Assembly (NCBI RefSeq): GCF_000308815.1
Contig: NZ_BAFX01000075.1
Span: 62,001-126,000 of the forward strand
Reading direction: 5' to 3'
DNA from: Nocardia concava NBRC 100430
GTDB lineage: Bacteria; Actinomycetota; Actinomycetes; Mycobacteriales; Mycobacteriaceae
DNA: 64,000 nt
Made by a program: the position numbers and the translations under genes
Shown here: positions 54,983 to 63,721 of the stretch, one piece after another
Layout: the number at the start of each line of letters is the position of its first letter
Position numbering within the stretch: the first letter of the stretch is position 1
Notes under the pieces: model-generated
The model's database searches: none
What the model was told of the DNA's origin: nothing
What the model saw: only the letters and a program-made list of their open reading frames with translations

Positions 54983-56524
54983 ATGAGGGGAGACATCACG
55001 CAACGCCTCATCGAAACCGACGTGTGGACCGATGAGTTGGTGGGGCAGGCGGGGATTCCGGTCATCGATGTGCCCCTGGTGACGGTGGGCAGCGGGCTGG
55101 GGTCGTTCACCCTGTTCGACGCGTTGCGGATCTACGGGGTGCCGGGGGCGGCCATGGCGGTACTGGGGCCGCAGGATGTCCCGTGGGCGTCGTACGAGTA
55201 CCTGACCCGGATGTCGCAGATTCCGCGTGGGGAGCGGTTGCGCAGCGACTCCGGCGGGACGCCGGACAATTTGTGGGGGTTCCCGTCGTATGCGGTCAGA
55301 GAGGCGATAGCGGACAAATCGCTGAAACCGCTGTGGAATGTGCTGACCGAGCCGGTTTTCGTCGATTACTACACGCCGCGGGCGGGGCAGGTGTTCACGG
55401 CGCTGGAGCGGGAGTTCCAGCGGGTGGAGTTCGCGCGGTCCTTGCACAAAGGGCAAGTACGCATGGTGCGCAAGCGGTACGGCGGCGGGTACTTCACCGT
55501 CTTCACGCCACCCGAGGGCCGCTCGGCGACGAAGCGAATCGCGTTCCGCAGCAGCTATGTTCATATCGCGGTCGGGTATCCGGGGCTCCGGTTGCTGCCG
55601 GATCTGCAGGAGTATCGGGAGCGGTATCGCGATCCGACGCGGGTGGTGAACGCCTATGAGCCGCACGAGCACGTGTACGAGGCGTTGCAGCGGCGGCCGG
55701 GGACGGTCATGGTGCGCGGCAGCGGGATTGTTGCCAGCCGGGTGCTGCAGCGGCTGATCGACGATCGGGATCGGCTGCGGCTGAACACCCAGATCCTGCA
55801 TCTGTTCCGGACCTATGTGGCCGGGCCGCACGGGCCGAGTGGTTTGGCGCGGCGTGCGGGCGGGGACGGGTGGGCGTATCAGGCGTTCAACTTTCCCAAG
55901 GCCGCCTTCGGTGGGCAGCTCAAGCAGCGCCTGCGCAAACTCGAGGGGCGCGAGCGCGCCGAGGCGTTGAAGACCATGGGCGGCACCACGACTCCCAAGC
56001 GGGCGGCATGGCAGGAGCAGCTGGCGCGCGGGCGAGCGCAGGGGTGGTATCAGGTGATGGTCGGGTCGGCGCGGAATCTGCGGCCGGATCGGACCCGGCC
56101 GGGGGTGGTGACTACGGTGCTGCCGGAATCGGATTCGTCGCTGCCGATGGCGTCGCATCCGATCGACACCCATGCCGACTACATCATCGACTGCACCGGT
56201 CTGGAGGCCGATATTCGCGAGCATCGGCTGCTGGCCGATCTGCTCGATCATGCGGGGGCGCGGCGCAATCCGCTCGGGCGGCTGGATGTGGACCGCACCT
56301 TCGAGTTGATCGGGACGCGCAGCGGGAACGGCCGTATGTACGCCTCGGGCAGCGCCACGCTGGGTGGCTATTACGCCGCGGTGGACTCATTTCTTGGGTT
56401 GCAGTACGCGGCGCTCGAGATCGCCGACGATCTGGCCCGCCTGGGATTCTGTAGCCGGTTGACGCCGTGGCGGTCGGTGCGGCAGTGGTGGCTGTGGGTC
56501 AACAATCGGAAGATCGCGGAATGA
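54983..56524 (+). CDS. Dinucleotide-binding (FAD/NAD(P)-type) protein of unknown function
   Basis: A 513-residue protein. It has a Rossmann-like nucleotide site near residue 34 (LVTVGSGLGSFTLFDALRI) and a second near residue 240 (VMVRGSGIVASRVLQRLIDD), plus YIIDCTGL near 400 and a C-terminal GSATLGGYYAAVDSFLGLQYAALEIADDL segment typical of flavoprotein oxidoreductases. Overall it recalls lysine/ornithine N-oxygenase-like flavoproteins but matches no family I know. TAGCAT ends 7 nt before the ATG (leaderless). It leads a three-gene set: its stop overlaps the next start by 4 nt. No transmembrane helix is seen. Confidence 0.65.
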   Translation: MRGDITQRLIETDVWTDELVGQAGIPVIDVPLVTVGSGLGSFTLFDALRIYGVPGAAMAVLGPQDVPWASYEYLTRMSQIPRGERLRSDSGGTPDNLWGFPSYAVREAIADKSLKPLWNVLTEPVFVDYYTPRAGQVFTALEREFQRVEFARSLHKGQVRMVRKRYGGGYFTVFTPPEGRSATKRIAFRSSYVHIAVGYPGLRLLPDLQEYRERYRDPTRVVNAYEPHEHVYEALQRRPGTVMVRGSGIVASRVLQRLIDDRDRLRLNTQILHLFRTYVAGPHGPSGLARRAGGDGWAYQAFNFPKAAFGGQLKQRLRKLEGRERAEALKTMGGTTTPKRAAWQEQLARGRAQGWYQVMVGSARNLRPDRTRPGVVTTVLPESDSSLPMASHPIDTHADYIIDCTGLEADIREHRLLADLLDHAGARRNPLGRLDVDRTFELIGTRSGNGRMYASGSATLGGYYAAVDSFLGLQYAALEIADDLARLGFCSRLTPWRSVRQWWLWVNNRKIAE

Positions 56525-56964
56525 CTCCGACGCTGAACGGGCGCATACAGACTCGCGTGCTGGTGCTCGGGGTGATCGGATTCCTGGTCGCGGCGGTGCT
56601 GACGCCGCTGCTACCCATGGGGCGGCTGTCGGTCGAACAGGGCTACCGGGTGACCCTCACCGTGCTGATCGCGGTGATACTGGTCGGTGTGGGGTGGGAG
56701 TTGCTGTATCACGGGCTCCAGCAGTTCCGATGGGACAAGGACTGGCCGACCTTGTTCGGGCTGGTGACCATCGTGAACGAGGGTCTACTCATGTGGATGC
56801 TGGTGCGCTACACGGCAATCGTGCTGCCGCGGAATCTGCGCCCGGGCGCGCTCGCCTTCCTCATCGACTTCACGCTGACGTGGCTGGTGTTCTGGATGTT
56901 CGTCAACGGTCCGATCCGGGTGCTGCTGCCGCGCTGGCGGTACAACGGGGGCCGGGTCATATGA
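56521..56964 (+). CDS. Small membrane protein of the three-gene cassette
   Basis: A 147-residue membrane protein with four hydrophobic helices (VLVLGVIGFLVAAVLTPLL, VTLTVLIAVILVGVGWELLY, TLFGLVTIVNEGLLMWMLV, LAFLIDFTLTWLVFWMFV). A conserved-looking WELLYHGLQQFRWDKDWPT loop connects helices 2 and 3, and the tail is basic. Starts (ATGA with the flavoprotein-like gene) and ends (ATGA with the FHA gene) are both overlapping, so all three proteins are made in step. It probably anchors the other two. No family recognised. Confidence 0.7.
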   Translation: MTPTLNGRIQTRVLVLGVIGFLVAAVLTPLLPMGRLSVEQGYRVTLTVLIAVILVGVGWELLYHGLQQFRWDKDWPTLFGLVTIVNEGLLMWMLVRYTAIVLPRNLRPGALAFLIDFTLTWLVFWMFVNGPIRVLLPRWRYNGGRVI

Positions 56965-58139
56965 CCGGCCGCGTGGAGGTCGTGCCCGGGCCGCACCTGG
57001 TGGCCAGCCAGGACGGGGTGGTCGTGGTTGTGGCCCACCGGGATTCGAGAGCGCTGACCGCCGAATCCGAGCCGGTCGCGGTGCTGGACAAACTGCTCGA
57101 AATGGTTGTCGAGGCGGCTTCGCGGGAAACCCGCCGCACCGGGCGCACTTTCGCGCGATTGGTGAGCACCTGGCTCATGGGTCGTGAGGACGAGGAACGG
57201 GTGGAGTTCGGGGTGCTCACGCCGGGCAATCGCGGGCTGGCCGTATTCCTGCACGGGCGAGTCACCGCCATTCTCCAGGGCGAGGACCATCGCGAGGTAT
57301 TGCACGGCCGCGACGCGGGATTCACCGTCGACCGGGTGGTCAGCCCCGCACCGATGCGGGCGGCCGCGGTGTTCGTGGACGAGGAGACACCGCGCGAAGA
57401 TCTGCCGCAGCCGGGTGTGTGGTCGCTGAACTCCGGGCGCATGCCGGGCTCGGGCGCGGTGCTGTGGCTGGGGGAGAAGTCCGAAAAGCCCGCTCGCCGT
57501 GGCGGACCCGGACTTCGCCGGGCACGGGTCGATTCCGGGCGTCGTGTGCGCGATCCGGAACCACGCAACGGCCGGCCCGAACCCGCTCGGCCAGAGCCGA
57601 ATTCAGGTCGACGGGAACCGAATTCCGGCAGTACGCGCAAAGTAGCAGCGCCCGCAACTCCGGCCGTGGGGACGCTGGTGTACGGATACAAATGCGCGAA
57701 AGGGCATCTCAACGATCCGCGCGTGTCGTTCTGCGCGGTGTGCGGTATCCGTATGGAGCAGCTGACCTTGGTACTGACCGAGGGCATTCGGCCCCCGCTC
57801 GGCGTGCTGCTCCTGGACGACGGAACCTCCTACGTCCTGGACTCCGATCTGGTGATCGGCCGCGAACCGGAGCGCTCCGAACAGGTCCGCCGCGGCGCGC
57901 AGGCGATCCGTATCCCCGACGCCTCGGGAGGCATGTCCCGCGTGCACGCCGAAATCCGGTTGGTGGAATGGGATGTCCTGGTGATGGATCGAGGCTCCGC
58001 CAACGGCACCCACGTCCGCCCACCGGGCCGATCCGACTGGGTGCGCGCGACACCCGGGCATGCGACCGTGCTGGAACCCGGCAGCCAATTGCTGCTGGGC
58101 GGGCGGGTCTTCACCTTCGACTCCCAGCACGGGCGATAG
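56961..58139 (+). CDS. Zinc-ribbon and FHA-domain protein of the three-gene cassette
   Basis: A 392-residue protein. Residues 1-145 are an unknown alpha/beta domain (LVASQDGVVVVVAHRDSRAL, GLAVFLHGRVTAIL). Residues 170-235 are a basic Arg/Pro-rich linker. A zinc ribbon lies at 243-264 (Cys245, Cys258, Cys261, with His249 as fourth ligand). A C-terminal FHA domain spans about 275-388 with GRE (300-302), SRVH (326-329) and SANGT (346-350), the residues that bind phosphothreonine. It should read out a Ser/Thr kinase signal. Coupled to the membrane protein gene by an ATGA overlap. Confidence 0.8.
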   Translation: MTGRVEVVPGPHLVASQDGVVVVVAHRDSRALTAESEPVAVLDKLLEMVVEAASRETRRTGRTFARLVSTWLMGREDEERVEFGVLTPGNRGLAVFLHGRVTAILQGEDHREVLHGRDAGFTVDRVVSPAPMRAAAVFVDEETPREDLPQPGVWSLNSGRMPGSGAVLWLGEKSEKPARRGGPGLRRARVDSGRRVRDPEPRNGRPEPARPEPNSGRREPNSGSTRKVAAPATPAVGTLVYGYKCAKGHLNDPRVSFCAVCGIRMEQLTLVLTEGIRPPLGVLLLDDGTSYVLDSDLVIGREPERSEQVRRGAQAIRIPDASGGMSRVHAEIRLVEWDVLVMDRGSANGTHVRPPGRSDWVRATPGHATVLEPGSQLLLGGRVFTFDSQHGR

Positions 58140-58172
58140 CGTCGTAGCGGATCGCCGAACGAAGGAGAGCTA

Positions 58173-59543
58173 GTGCCAGCCGAATCCGTGGATGTCGTCG
58201 TCATCGGAATGGGACCGGGCGGTGAGGATCTGGCTACGCGGGTGGCTCGGGCCGGGCTCAACGTCGTGGGGGTCGAGGGGCGGCTGGTGGGCGGTGAATG
58301 CCCTTACTACGCCTGTGTTCCCACCAAGATCATGGTGCGGTCGGCGGGGCTGCTCGCCGAGGCGCGGCGGGTGGACGGGATGGCGGGGACGGCGGCCGTG
58401 ACGGCCGATTGGGGGCCGGTGGCTCGGCGGATTCGCGAGGAGGCCACCGATGATTGGGACGATACCGTCGCGGTCGAGCGGTTCGAGAAGGCGGGCGGGA
58501 CGTTCGTGCGCGGCTGGGGGAAGATCACCGGGCCCGGCGAGGTGACCGTGACGACCGAGCACGGTGATCGGGTGTTCCAGGCGGGGCGCGGCATCGTGCT
58601 GAATCCGGGTACGGCTCCGGCGGTTCCGCCCTTGGACGGGCTGGCGGGGACACCGTATTGGACCAATCGGGACGCGGTGACGGTCACCGAGGCGCCGGAA
58701 TCGCTGATCGTGCTCGGCGGGGGACCGGTGGGCGTGGAGTTCGCGCAGATCTTCGCGCGCTTCGGGGCGCGGGTGAGCGTGGTCGGACGACTGCTGCCAC
58801 GGGATGAGCCCGAGGCAGGCGAGCTGCTGGCGAAGGTGTTCGAGCGCGAGGGCATCGACGTGCGTAGTGGCGTGCGCGGCAGCGCCGTTCGCCACGATGG
58901 CCGGGAGTTCACCCTCGAACTCGACAATGGTGAATCGCTGCGCGCCGAGCGCCTGCTGGTCGCCACGGGGCGGCGAACCGATCTGGCGGCCTTGGGAATC
59001 GGGGCGGTCGGGCTGGACGAGGGGGCCAAGTCAATCCCCGTCGACAATCGGATGCGAGCGGCCGACAGGGTGTGGGTCATCGGCGATATCGCGGGCGAGG
59101 GCGCTTTCACCCACGTGTCCATGTATCAGGCTCGGATCGCAGCGCAGGACATCCTCGGCGACGGGACCGAGGTCGCCCAGTATCGCGCCGTGCCGAGGGT
59201 GACGTTCACCGATCCGGAAGTCGGGGCGGTCGGTATGACTGAGGCCCAAGCTCGTGACGCCGGACTGCGAATCCGCACCGGATGCACGGAAGTGCCTGCC
59301 TCCACGCGCGGTTGGATTCACAAGGCGGGCAATGACGGCTTCATCAAACTCGTCGAGGATGCCGATCGCGGCGTGCTCGTGGGTGCGACCTCGGCCGGTC
59401 CGCAGGGCGGAGAGGTGCTCAGCGCCTTGGCCGTGGCGGTCCACGCCGAGGTACCGACGGCGACGCTGCGCCAGATGATCCTTGCCTACCCGACCTTCCA
59501 CCGCGCCATCGAATCCGCCCTCGATGCTCTTGCTTCCAGTTAG
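58173..59543 (+). CDS. Pyridine nucleotide-disulfide oxidoreductase (Lpd/MerA-like)
   Basis: A 456-residue class I flavoprotein disulfide reductase. The FAD motif is VIGMGPGGEDL, the redox pair is C43-PYYA-C48 in GGECPYYACVPTK (Lpd has C-LNVG-C), the NAD(P) motif is VLGGGPVGVEFAQIFARFG, and the second FAD motif is VWVIGDIAGEGAFTH. The C-terminal dimer domain ends AYPTFHRAIESAL, where Lpd has HPTxSE, so the catalytic His-Glu pair is shifted. Substrate unknown: a disulfide, quinone or metal ion. AAGGAGAG precedes the GTG. It lies 33 nt after the FHA gene and may belong to that operon. Confidence 0.85.
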   Translation: MPAESVDVVVIGMGPGGEDLATRVARAGLNVVGVEGRLVGGECPYYACVPTKIMVRSAGLLAEARRVDGMAGTAAVTADWGPVARRIREEATDDWDDTVAVERFEKAGGTFVRGWGKITGPGEVTVTTEHGDRVFQAGRGIVLNPGTAPAVPPLDGLAGTPYWTNRDAVTVTEAPESLIVLGGGPVGVEFAQIFARFGARVSVVGRLLPRDEPEAGELLAKVFEREGIDVRSGVRGSAVRHDGREFTLELDNGESLRAERLLVATGRRTDLAALGIGAVGLDEGAKSIPVDNRMRAADRVWVIGDIAGEGAFTHVSMYQARIAAQDILGDGTEVAQYRAVPRVTFTDPEVGAVGMTEAQARDAGLRIRTGCTEVPASTRGWIHKAGNDGFIKLVEDADRGVLVGATSAGPQGGEVLSALAVAVHAEVPTATLRQMILAYPTFHRAIESALDALASS

Positions 59544-59632
59544 GCATCTGCTCGTAATCGTTGCTGTTCACGCTCGGGCATCGGAGTCATTCTGGTAGCC
59601 GTTGGTAGTCCCGAGCGTTGGGCGGTGGACAT

Positions 59633-60061
59633 ATGCGAATCTCGGAAATTCTGCGCCGGAAGGGCAGCGGCGTAGTCACGATTGCACCGGATGCAACTGT
59701 GCGTGAACTGCTCAGGGTCCTGTCGGCGCACAACGTCGGCGCGGTCGTCGTCTCGGCCGACGACGTCAGCATCGCGGGCATCGTCTCCGAACGAGACATC
59801 GTGCGCCGCCTGCACACTCACGGCGCGGACCTCCTGGACGCGCCCGTCAGCTCGATCATGACCGCCGCGGTCCACACCTGCGCACCCGACGATGACGTGG
59901 AGACCCTCAACGCCACCATGACCGAACACCGCATCCGCCATCTGCCGGTCCTGCAGGACGGCCGGATGATCGGCGTGGTCAGCATCGGCGATGTGGTCAA
60001 GAGCCAGATCTCCGAGCTGGAAACCGAGCGTGAGGCGCTGGTTCGCTACCTCCACGGTTAA
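59633..60061 (+). CDS. CBS-domain-pair protein
   Basis: A 142-residue protein consisting of two CBS motifs: residues 5-62 (ISEILRRKGSGVVTIAPDAT, HNVGAVVVSADDVSIAGIVS, ERDIVRRL) and 73-130 (VSSIMTAAVHTCAPDDDVET, RIRHLPVLQDGRMIGVVSIGDVV). Such pairs bind adenosyl nucleotides and sense energy state. No attached effector domain, so it may regulate another protein. ATG 59633 follows GGCGGTGGA; a TTG 15 nt earlier is an alternative. Confidence 0.92.
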   Translation: MRISEILRRKGSGVVTIAPDATVRELLRVLSAHNVGAVVVSADDVSIAGIVSERDIVRRLHTHGADLLDAPVSSIMTAAVHTCAPDDDVETLNATMTEHRIRHLPVLQDGRMIGVVSIGDVVKSQISELETEREALVRYLHG

Positions 60062-60082
60062 TATCCCGGTTAACATCCCACT

Positions 60083-60913
60083 GTGGAACTCGAAAATTCA
60101 ACGCGCGAGGACACGCTCGCCGATTTCACCCGGCGAGTGATCAGCCTCGAGGGTGATGACAAGGCCGTTTACGTCGCGGGTACCGGCCCCGCGGTCATCG
60201 TCATGCCCGAGATGCCGGGCATCAGCCCGGACGTGGCGCGCTTCGCCCGCTGGGTGCGCGATGCGGGTTTCACCGTTTACATCCCGTCGCTGTTCGGCGT
60301 CGACGGCGCGTACCCGTCGGTGGAGCTCAGCGAGCCCATCATGCGGAAGGCGTGCGTCAGCAAGGAATTCCGCGCCTTCGCCGGCGGCGGCACCAGCCCG
60401 ATCGCCACCTGGCTGCGCGCCCTCGCCCGCCTGGCGCACGCCGAATCCGGCGGTCCGGGCGTCGGCGCGGTGGGCATGTGCTTCACCGGGAACTTCGCGC
60501 TCACCATGACTCTCGAACCTGCGGTCATCGCCCCGGTCATCAACCATCCGTCGCTTCCGCTCGATGATCCGGCGGGTCTGGAGTTGTCGCCCGAGGACGC
60601 GACGGCGATCGCGGAGCGGTTCGAACGCGACGACCTGCGCGCCCTGGCCTACCGGTTCGACAATGACAAGTGGTGCACCGGCCAGCGTTTCGCGGCCTAC
60701 ACCCAACTCCTCGGCGACCGATTCGACGGCCGGGTCCTCTCCGGCGAACATGCCAACCCCAAGCCGCCGCCCTTCTTCGAGCACATCGTCAAGACACCGC
60801 ACAGCGTGGTGACCGCCCACCTGGTCGACGAAGCAGGCCACCCCACGATCAAGGCTCGCGACGAGATACTCGCCTATCTCCGCGACCGCCTGCAACCAGC
60901 ACCGACGGCGTAG
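60083..60913 (+). CDS. Dienelactone hydrolase family protein
   Basis: A 276-residue alpha/beta hydrolase of the dienelactone hydrolase family. The Cys nucleophile is C133 in GAVGMCFTGNFAL, the conserved Glu43 is in MPEMPGIS, and the catalytic His is about 253 in DEAGHPT. DLH-type enzymes open cyclic dienelactones in catechol breakdown; this one stands alone so the substrate is uncertain. TAACAT ends 6 nt before the GTG, with no ribosome binding site, suggesting a leaderless transcript. It follows the CBS gene by 21 nt. Confidence 0.9.
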   Translation: MELENSTREDTLADFTRRVISLEGDDKAVYVAGTGPAVIVMPEMPGISPDVARFARWVRDAGFTVYIPSLFGVDGAYPSVELSEPIMRKACVSKEFRAFAGGGTSPIATWLRALARLAHAESGGPGVGAVGMCFTGNFALTMTLEPAVIAPVINHPSLPLDDPAGLELSPEDATAIAERFERDDLRALAYRFDNDKWCTGQRFAAYTQLLGDRFDGRVLSGEHANPKPPPFFEHIVKTPHSVVTAHLVDEAGHPTIKARDEILAYLRDRLQPAPTA

Positions 60914-60937
60914 CGACCCCGCGGCTGCTAGCTTGCG

Positions 60938-61597
60938 ATGGTGGACCTCTTCTCGCAGTCGTGGAAAGCATTGCGCACCGCGGTCGCCGACCTCTCGGAC
61001 GAGGACTTCGCCCAGCCCTCCGGCTGCACCGGCTGGCTGGTGCGAGACCTGGTGTGCCACTTGATCATCGACGCCCAGGACGTCCTGATCACTCTTGTGA
61101 CGCCCGCCGAGTCCGAACCGACCCGCAACGCGGTGACCTATTGGGAGGTCCCCGCGAAACCGCCGACCGGTGACGACCCACTCGATGCCCTGACCGTCCG
61201 GCTGGCCGCCGCCTACGAGGACCCGGCCCTGCTGAAATTCCACCTCGACGATGTCGGCTCGGCCGCGGGCCGCGCCGCCGAACTGTGCGACCCGACCCTG
61301 CGGGTCAGCACCCGCGACCAAGTCCTCACCGCCGCCGACTATCTCGACGCCTACGTCCTGGAATGGACCCTGCACCACCTCGACCTGATCGCCCACCTGC
61401 CCCACGTGCCGCGCCCATCCGCCGAGAGCCTCGCCCGAACCCGCGAGATGCTGGAGCAGATCACCGGCACCACGTTCCCTCAAACGTTCTCCGACGAAGA
61501 CGCGCTCCTGATCGGCACCGGACGCCGCACCCCGTCTGCCGCGCAGCGAGCCGAACTGGGCGACCTGGCCACGAAACTGCCGTTCTCCATCGGATAA
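60938..61597 (+). CDS. Maleylpyruvate isomerase N-terminal-domain / DinB-like protein
   Basis: A 219-residue protein of the mycothiol-dependent maleylpyruvate isomerase N-terminal (MDMPI/DinB) type. The helix-start SGCTGWLVRDLVCHLIIDAQ carries the first metal-ligand His, and VLEWTLHHLDLIAHL the other His residues of the four-helix bundle. Members act as mycothiol S-transferases in actinobacteria. Substrate unknown. ATG 60938 is given, but TAGCTT ends 6 nt before GTG 60941, which could be the true leaderless start, one codon downstream. Confidence 0.85.
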   Translation: MVDLFSQSWKALRTAVADLSDEDFAQPSGCTGWLVRDLVCHLIIDAQDVLITLVTPAESEPTRNAVTYWEVPAKPPTGDDPLDALTVRLAAAYEDPALLKFHLDDVGSAAGRAAELCDPTLRVSTRDQVLTAADYLDAYVLEWTLHHLDLIAHLPHVPRPSAESLARTREMLEQITGTTFPQTFSDEDALLIGTGRRTPSAAQRAELGDLATKLPFSIG

Positions 61598-61707
61598 CGC
61601 GCTGCCCCGTCGCCGCCGACGGTCCAGGTATTCTGGTCGGCGGTGTCGCGTGACGCCGCCAAGTGGACGGCGGTTGGCATGGAGGCACCGTGATCGAGGA
61701 GGCTGCC

Positions 61708-61734
61708 ATGGGTCCACACATCCGGGTCGTCTGA
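61708..61734 (+). CDS. Possible 8-codon leader peptide upstream of the hemerythrin gene
   Basis: GAGGAGG (61696-61702) lies five bases before an ATG that opens a frame of eight codons (MGPHIRVV) and a TGA. This is a near-perfect ribosome binding site with no gene behind it. The surrounding 61598-61858 gap also has a CCGCC-AAGTGGA-GGCGG-like pairing at about 61653. An attenuating upstream frame is one reading; chance is another. Confidence 0.3.
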   Translation: MGPHIRVV

Positions 61735-61858
61735 CCCCATTTCCCGCGCGCCTCCTACGCGCGTGAGCAGCACACCAATTCACCGGCAGCGCCGACCCAT
61801 CCCTGTGGCCATCCGCCGCGGCGTCGAGCCGCGCCACCCCTCGATCAAAGGACCCACC

Positions 61859-62359
61859 ATGCCCCGACCCAACCCCCACACGGATCGTGCCCAAGCCCTC
61901 GGCCAAGAACTGATCGAAGTCCACAACTGGCTACGCACCGAACTATCCCGCCTCACAACTGAACTCGACGCCTACATCACCGGCAAAACATCCCGCCCCG
62001 CGAACCTCCGAGCCCACTGCACAGCCTTCTGCCAAGCCCTCACCAACCACCACACCAGCGAAGACAACACCGCGTTCGCCGAACTGGGCCGCCAGTTCCC
62101 CGAACTGACACCGGTACTAACAGAACTCCGCGAAGACCACGTCCTGGTAGCCAACATCATCCGCAAACTGAACACCCTCCTAACCACCCTCACACCCAAC
62201 AACGCCCCCACCGTCCAACACGAACTATCCGGCTTGGCAGCAATCCTCGAATCCCACTTCCGCTGGGAAGAACGCCGAATAGTCGAGGCCTTGAACACCC
62301 TCGCCACCCCACACCCCGCCGAATCCCTTTTCGGCCTCTCCAACACGAAAAAGTCCTGA
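61859..62359 (+). CDS. Hemerythrin HHE-domain protein
   Basis: A 166-residue four-helix hemerythrin-like protein. The di-iron ligands are His22 (IEVHNWL), His64/His65 and Glu68 (NHHTSED), His94 (REDHVLV), and His133 with Glu137 (ESHFRWEE). It may bind O2 or NO, or act in iron or redox handling. AAAGGA seven bases upstream fixes ATG 61859; the frame extends upstream without family sequence. The codons strongly favour C at third positions, unlike the G-favouring genes on either side. Confidence 0.9.
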   Translation: MPRPNPHTDRAQALGQELIEVHNWLRTELSRLTTELDAYITGKTSRPANLRAHCTAFCQALTNHHTSEDNTAFAELGRQFPELTPVLTELREDHVLVANIIRKLNTLLTTLTPNNAPTVQHELSGLAAILESHFRWEERRIVEALNTLATPHPAESLFGLSNTKKS

Positions 62360-62438
62360 TCGGTCGACCCGTCCTCTGTCCGACCCGCTGCCCTCCCGAT
62401 CGCTGCGGGACAGGGCCGGGTGGTTCTACGCTGAAATC

Positions 62439-63599
62439 ATGAGCGGCGACCTGGGGCAGCGCTTGCGATCGGTGCGGAAGCGGCGGGGGCTCACGCAGCG
62501 TGAACTGGCTGCGGGGTCCGGGGTTTCGGTGTCGTTCATTCGGAAGATCGAGCAGGGCGAGCGGGACGACGCCCGGATCGAGACGTTGCGGCGACTCGCG
62601 GTTGGGCTGGGGTGTCCGCTGACGGCGCTGATCGGCGACGAACCGCGGCCGCCCGAAAGCCGCAACGGCGAGTTCTGGGCCGAGACCCGGCGGGCCATAA
62701 ATTCGCCGCGCGAGCCTTCCTCCGAAGAGCCGGTCACCGCAGGCGATGTGGCGGAGTCGCTGAATTCGGCCGTGCGGATGTACCACGACAACGACTACGA
62801 GCAACTCGCGCGGGTACTGCCGGGGCTGGTCGAATTCTCAGGCAGCGCCCCGCCTCGGCTGCAGGCTCGGATTCTGCAGCTCGCCGGCTCGGTAATGGTG
62901 CAGACGCGGCAATTACGCACGGCGCGCACGGTTCTCGAACGATCGCTGGCGGCCGCCGAATCAACCGATGATGTGCTCGACGCCGCCTCCGTTGTCGTCA
63001 CGCTGTGCTGGCTGCTGCTGGTGGAGCGGCGATTCCAGCAGGTCGACGAACTCGCCGTCACGTGGGCGGACCGGATCGAGCCGCGAATTTCGACCGCCTC
63101 CGAGCGCGAGCTCTCCACCTGGGGCTGGCTGCTGCTGCGCGGTTCGGCCGCCGCCATCCGCGACAACCGGCCCGACGACGCCGAGGACATGATGCGCTTC
63201 GCCCAGGCCGCCGCCGTCGCGGTCAAGCGCGAACCGACCGTCTACCACGACTATTGGACTCTCTTCGGCCCGGCCACGGTCGCCATGAAGCGCGTCGAGA
63301 ACGCCGTCATCGACGACCGCCCCGACCTCGCGCTCCGCCTGGCTCGCGATGTCCCCACCGGCCTGCGCCCCACCTCCGACAATCGCAACCGGCACCTTCT
63401 CGACGTAGCCGACGCGCACCTGACCCTGCACCGCCCCGACCCCGCCCTCGACATCCTCCTTCAACTCTCCCGCGAGGCCCGCCCCTGGCTCGTCGAGCAA
63501 CGCTTGGCCAAGGACCTCCTCACCCGCATGATCGGCAAGCGCCGCACCCTCACCCCCGATATGCGCTCCCTCGCCGATCTCATCCACCTCGAGTACTGA
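62439..63599 (+). CDS. XRE-type regulator with helical-repeat C-terminus
   Basis: A 386-residue protein. An XRE/Cro HTH is at residues 6-62 (LGQRLRSVRKRRGLTQRELA, GVSVSFIRKIEQGERDDARI, LRRLAVGLGCPLTALIGDEP). The rest (about 100-380) is a TPR-like array of helical pairs (LARVLPGLVEFSGSAPPRLQ, LRTARTVLERSLAAAESTDD, ALDILLQLSREARPW). This layout is common in actinobacterial regulators often encoded beside small effector proteins. TACGCT ends 6 nt before the ATG (leaderless). It lies 122 nt before the resolvase-like gene at the window end, in the same direction. Confidence 0.88.
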   Translation: MSGDLGQRLRSVRKRRGLTQRELAAGSGVSVSFIRKIEQGERDDARIETLRRLAVGLGCPLTALIGDEPRPPESRNGEFWAETRRAINSPREPSSEEPVTAGDVAESLNSAVRMYHDNDYEQLARVLPGLVEFSGSAPPRLQARILQLAGSVMVQTRQLRTARTVLERSLAAAESTDDVLDAASVVVTLCWLLLVERRFQQVDELAVTWADRIEPRISTASERELSTWGWLLLRGSAAAIRDNRPDDAEDMMRFAQAAAVAVKREPTVYHDYWTLFGPATVAMKRVENAVIDDRPDLALRLARDVPTGLRPTSDNRNRHLLDVADAHLTLHRPDPALDILLQLSREARPWLVEQRLAKDLLTRMIGKRRTLTPDMRSLADLIHLEY

Positions 63600-63607
63600 T
63601 TGCCCGG

Positions 63608-63641
63608 TGGCACTTCCGCGCCGCCTCCAGCGAAAGTGCCA
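63608..63641. terminator. Hairpin after the XRE-type gene
   Basis: Arms TGGCACTT-c-CGC and GCG-a-AAGTGCCA (one mismatch) with a 10-nt loop, beginning 9 nt after the stop codon. There is no T-tract, but position and stem strength favour a terminator. Confidence 0.55.
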
Positions 63642-63721
63642 TTGCCGCTGAATTCCTGTGGACCGAAGCTGAATCCACCATCCGAAGCGGCGAGCGGTAT
63701 CGAGCACTGAGAGGGCGGACC

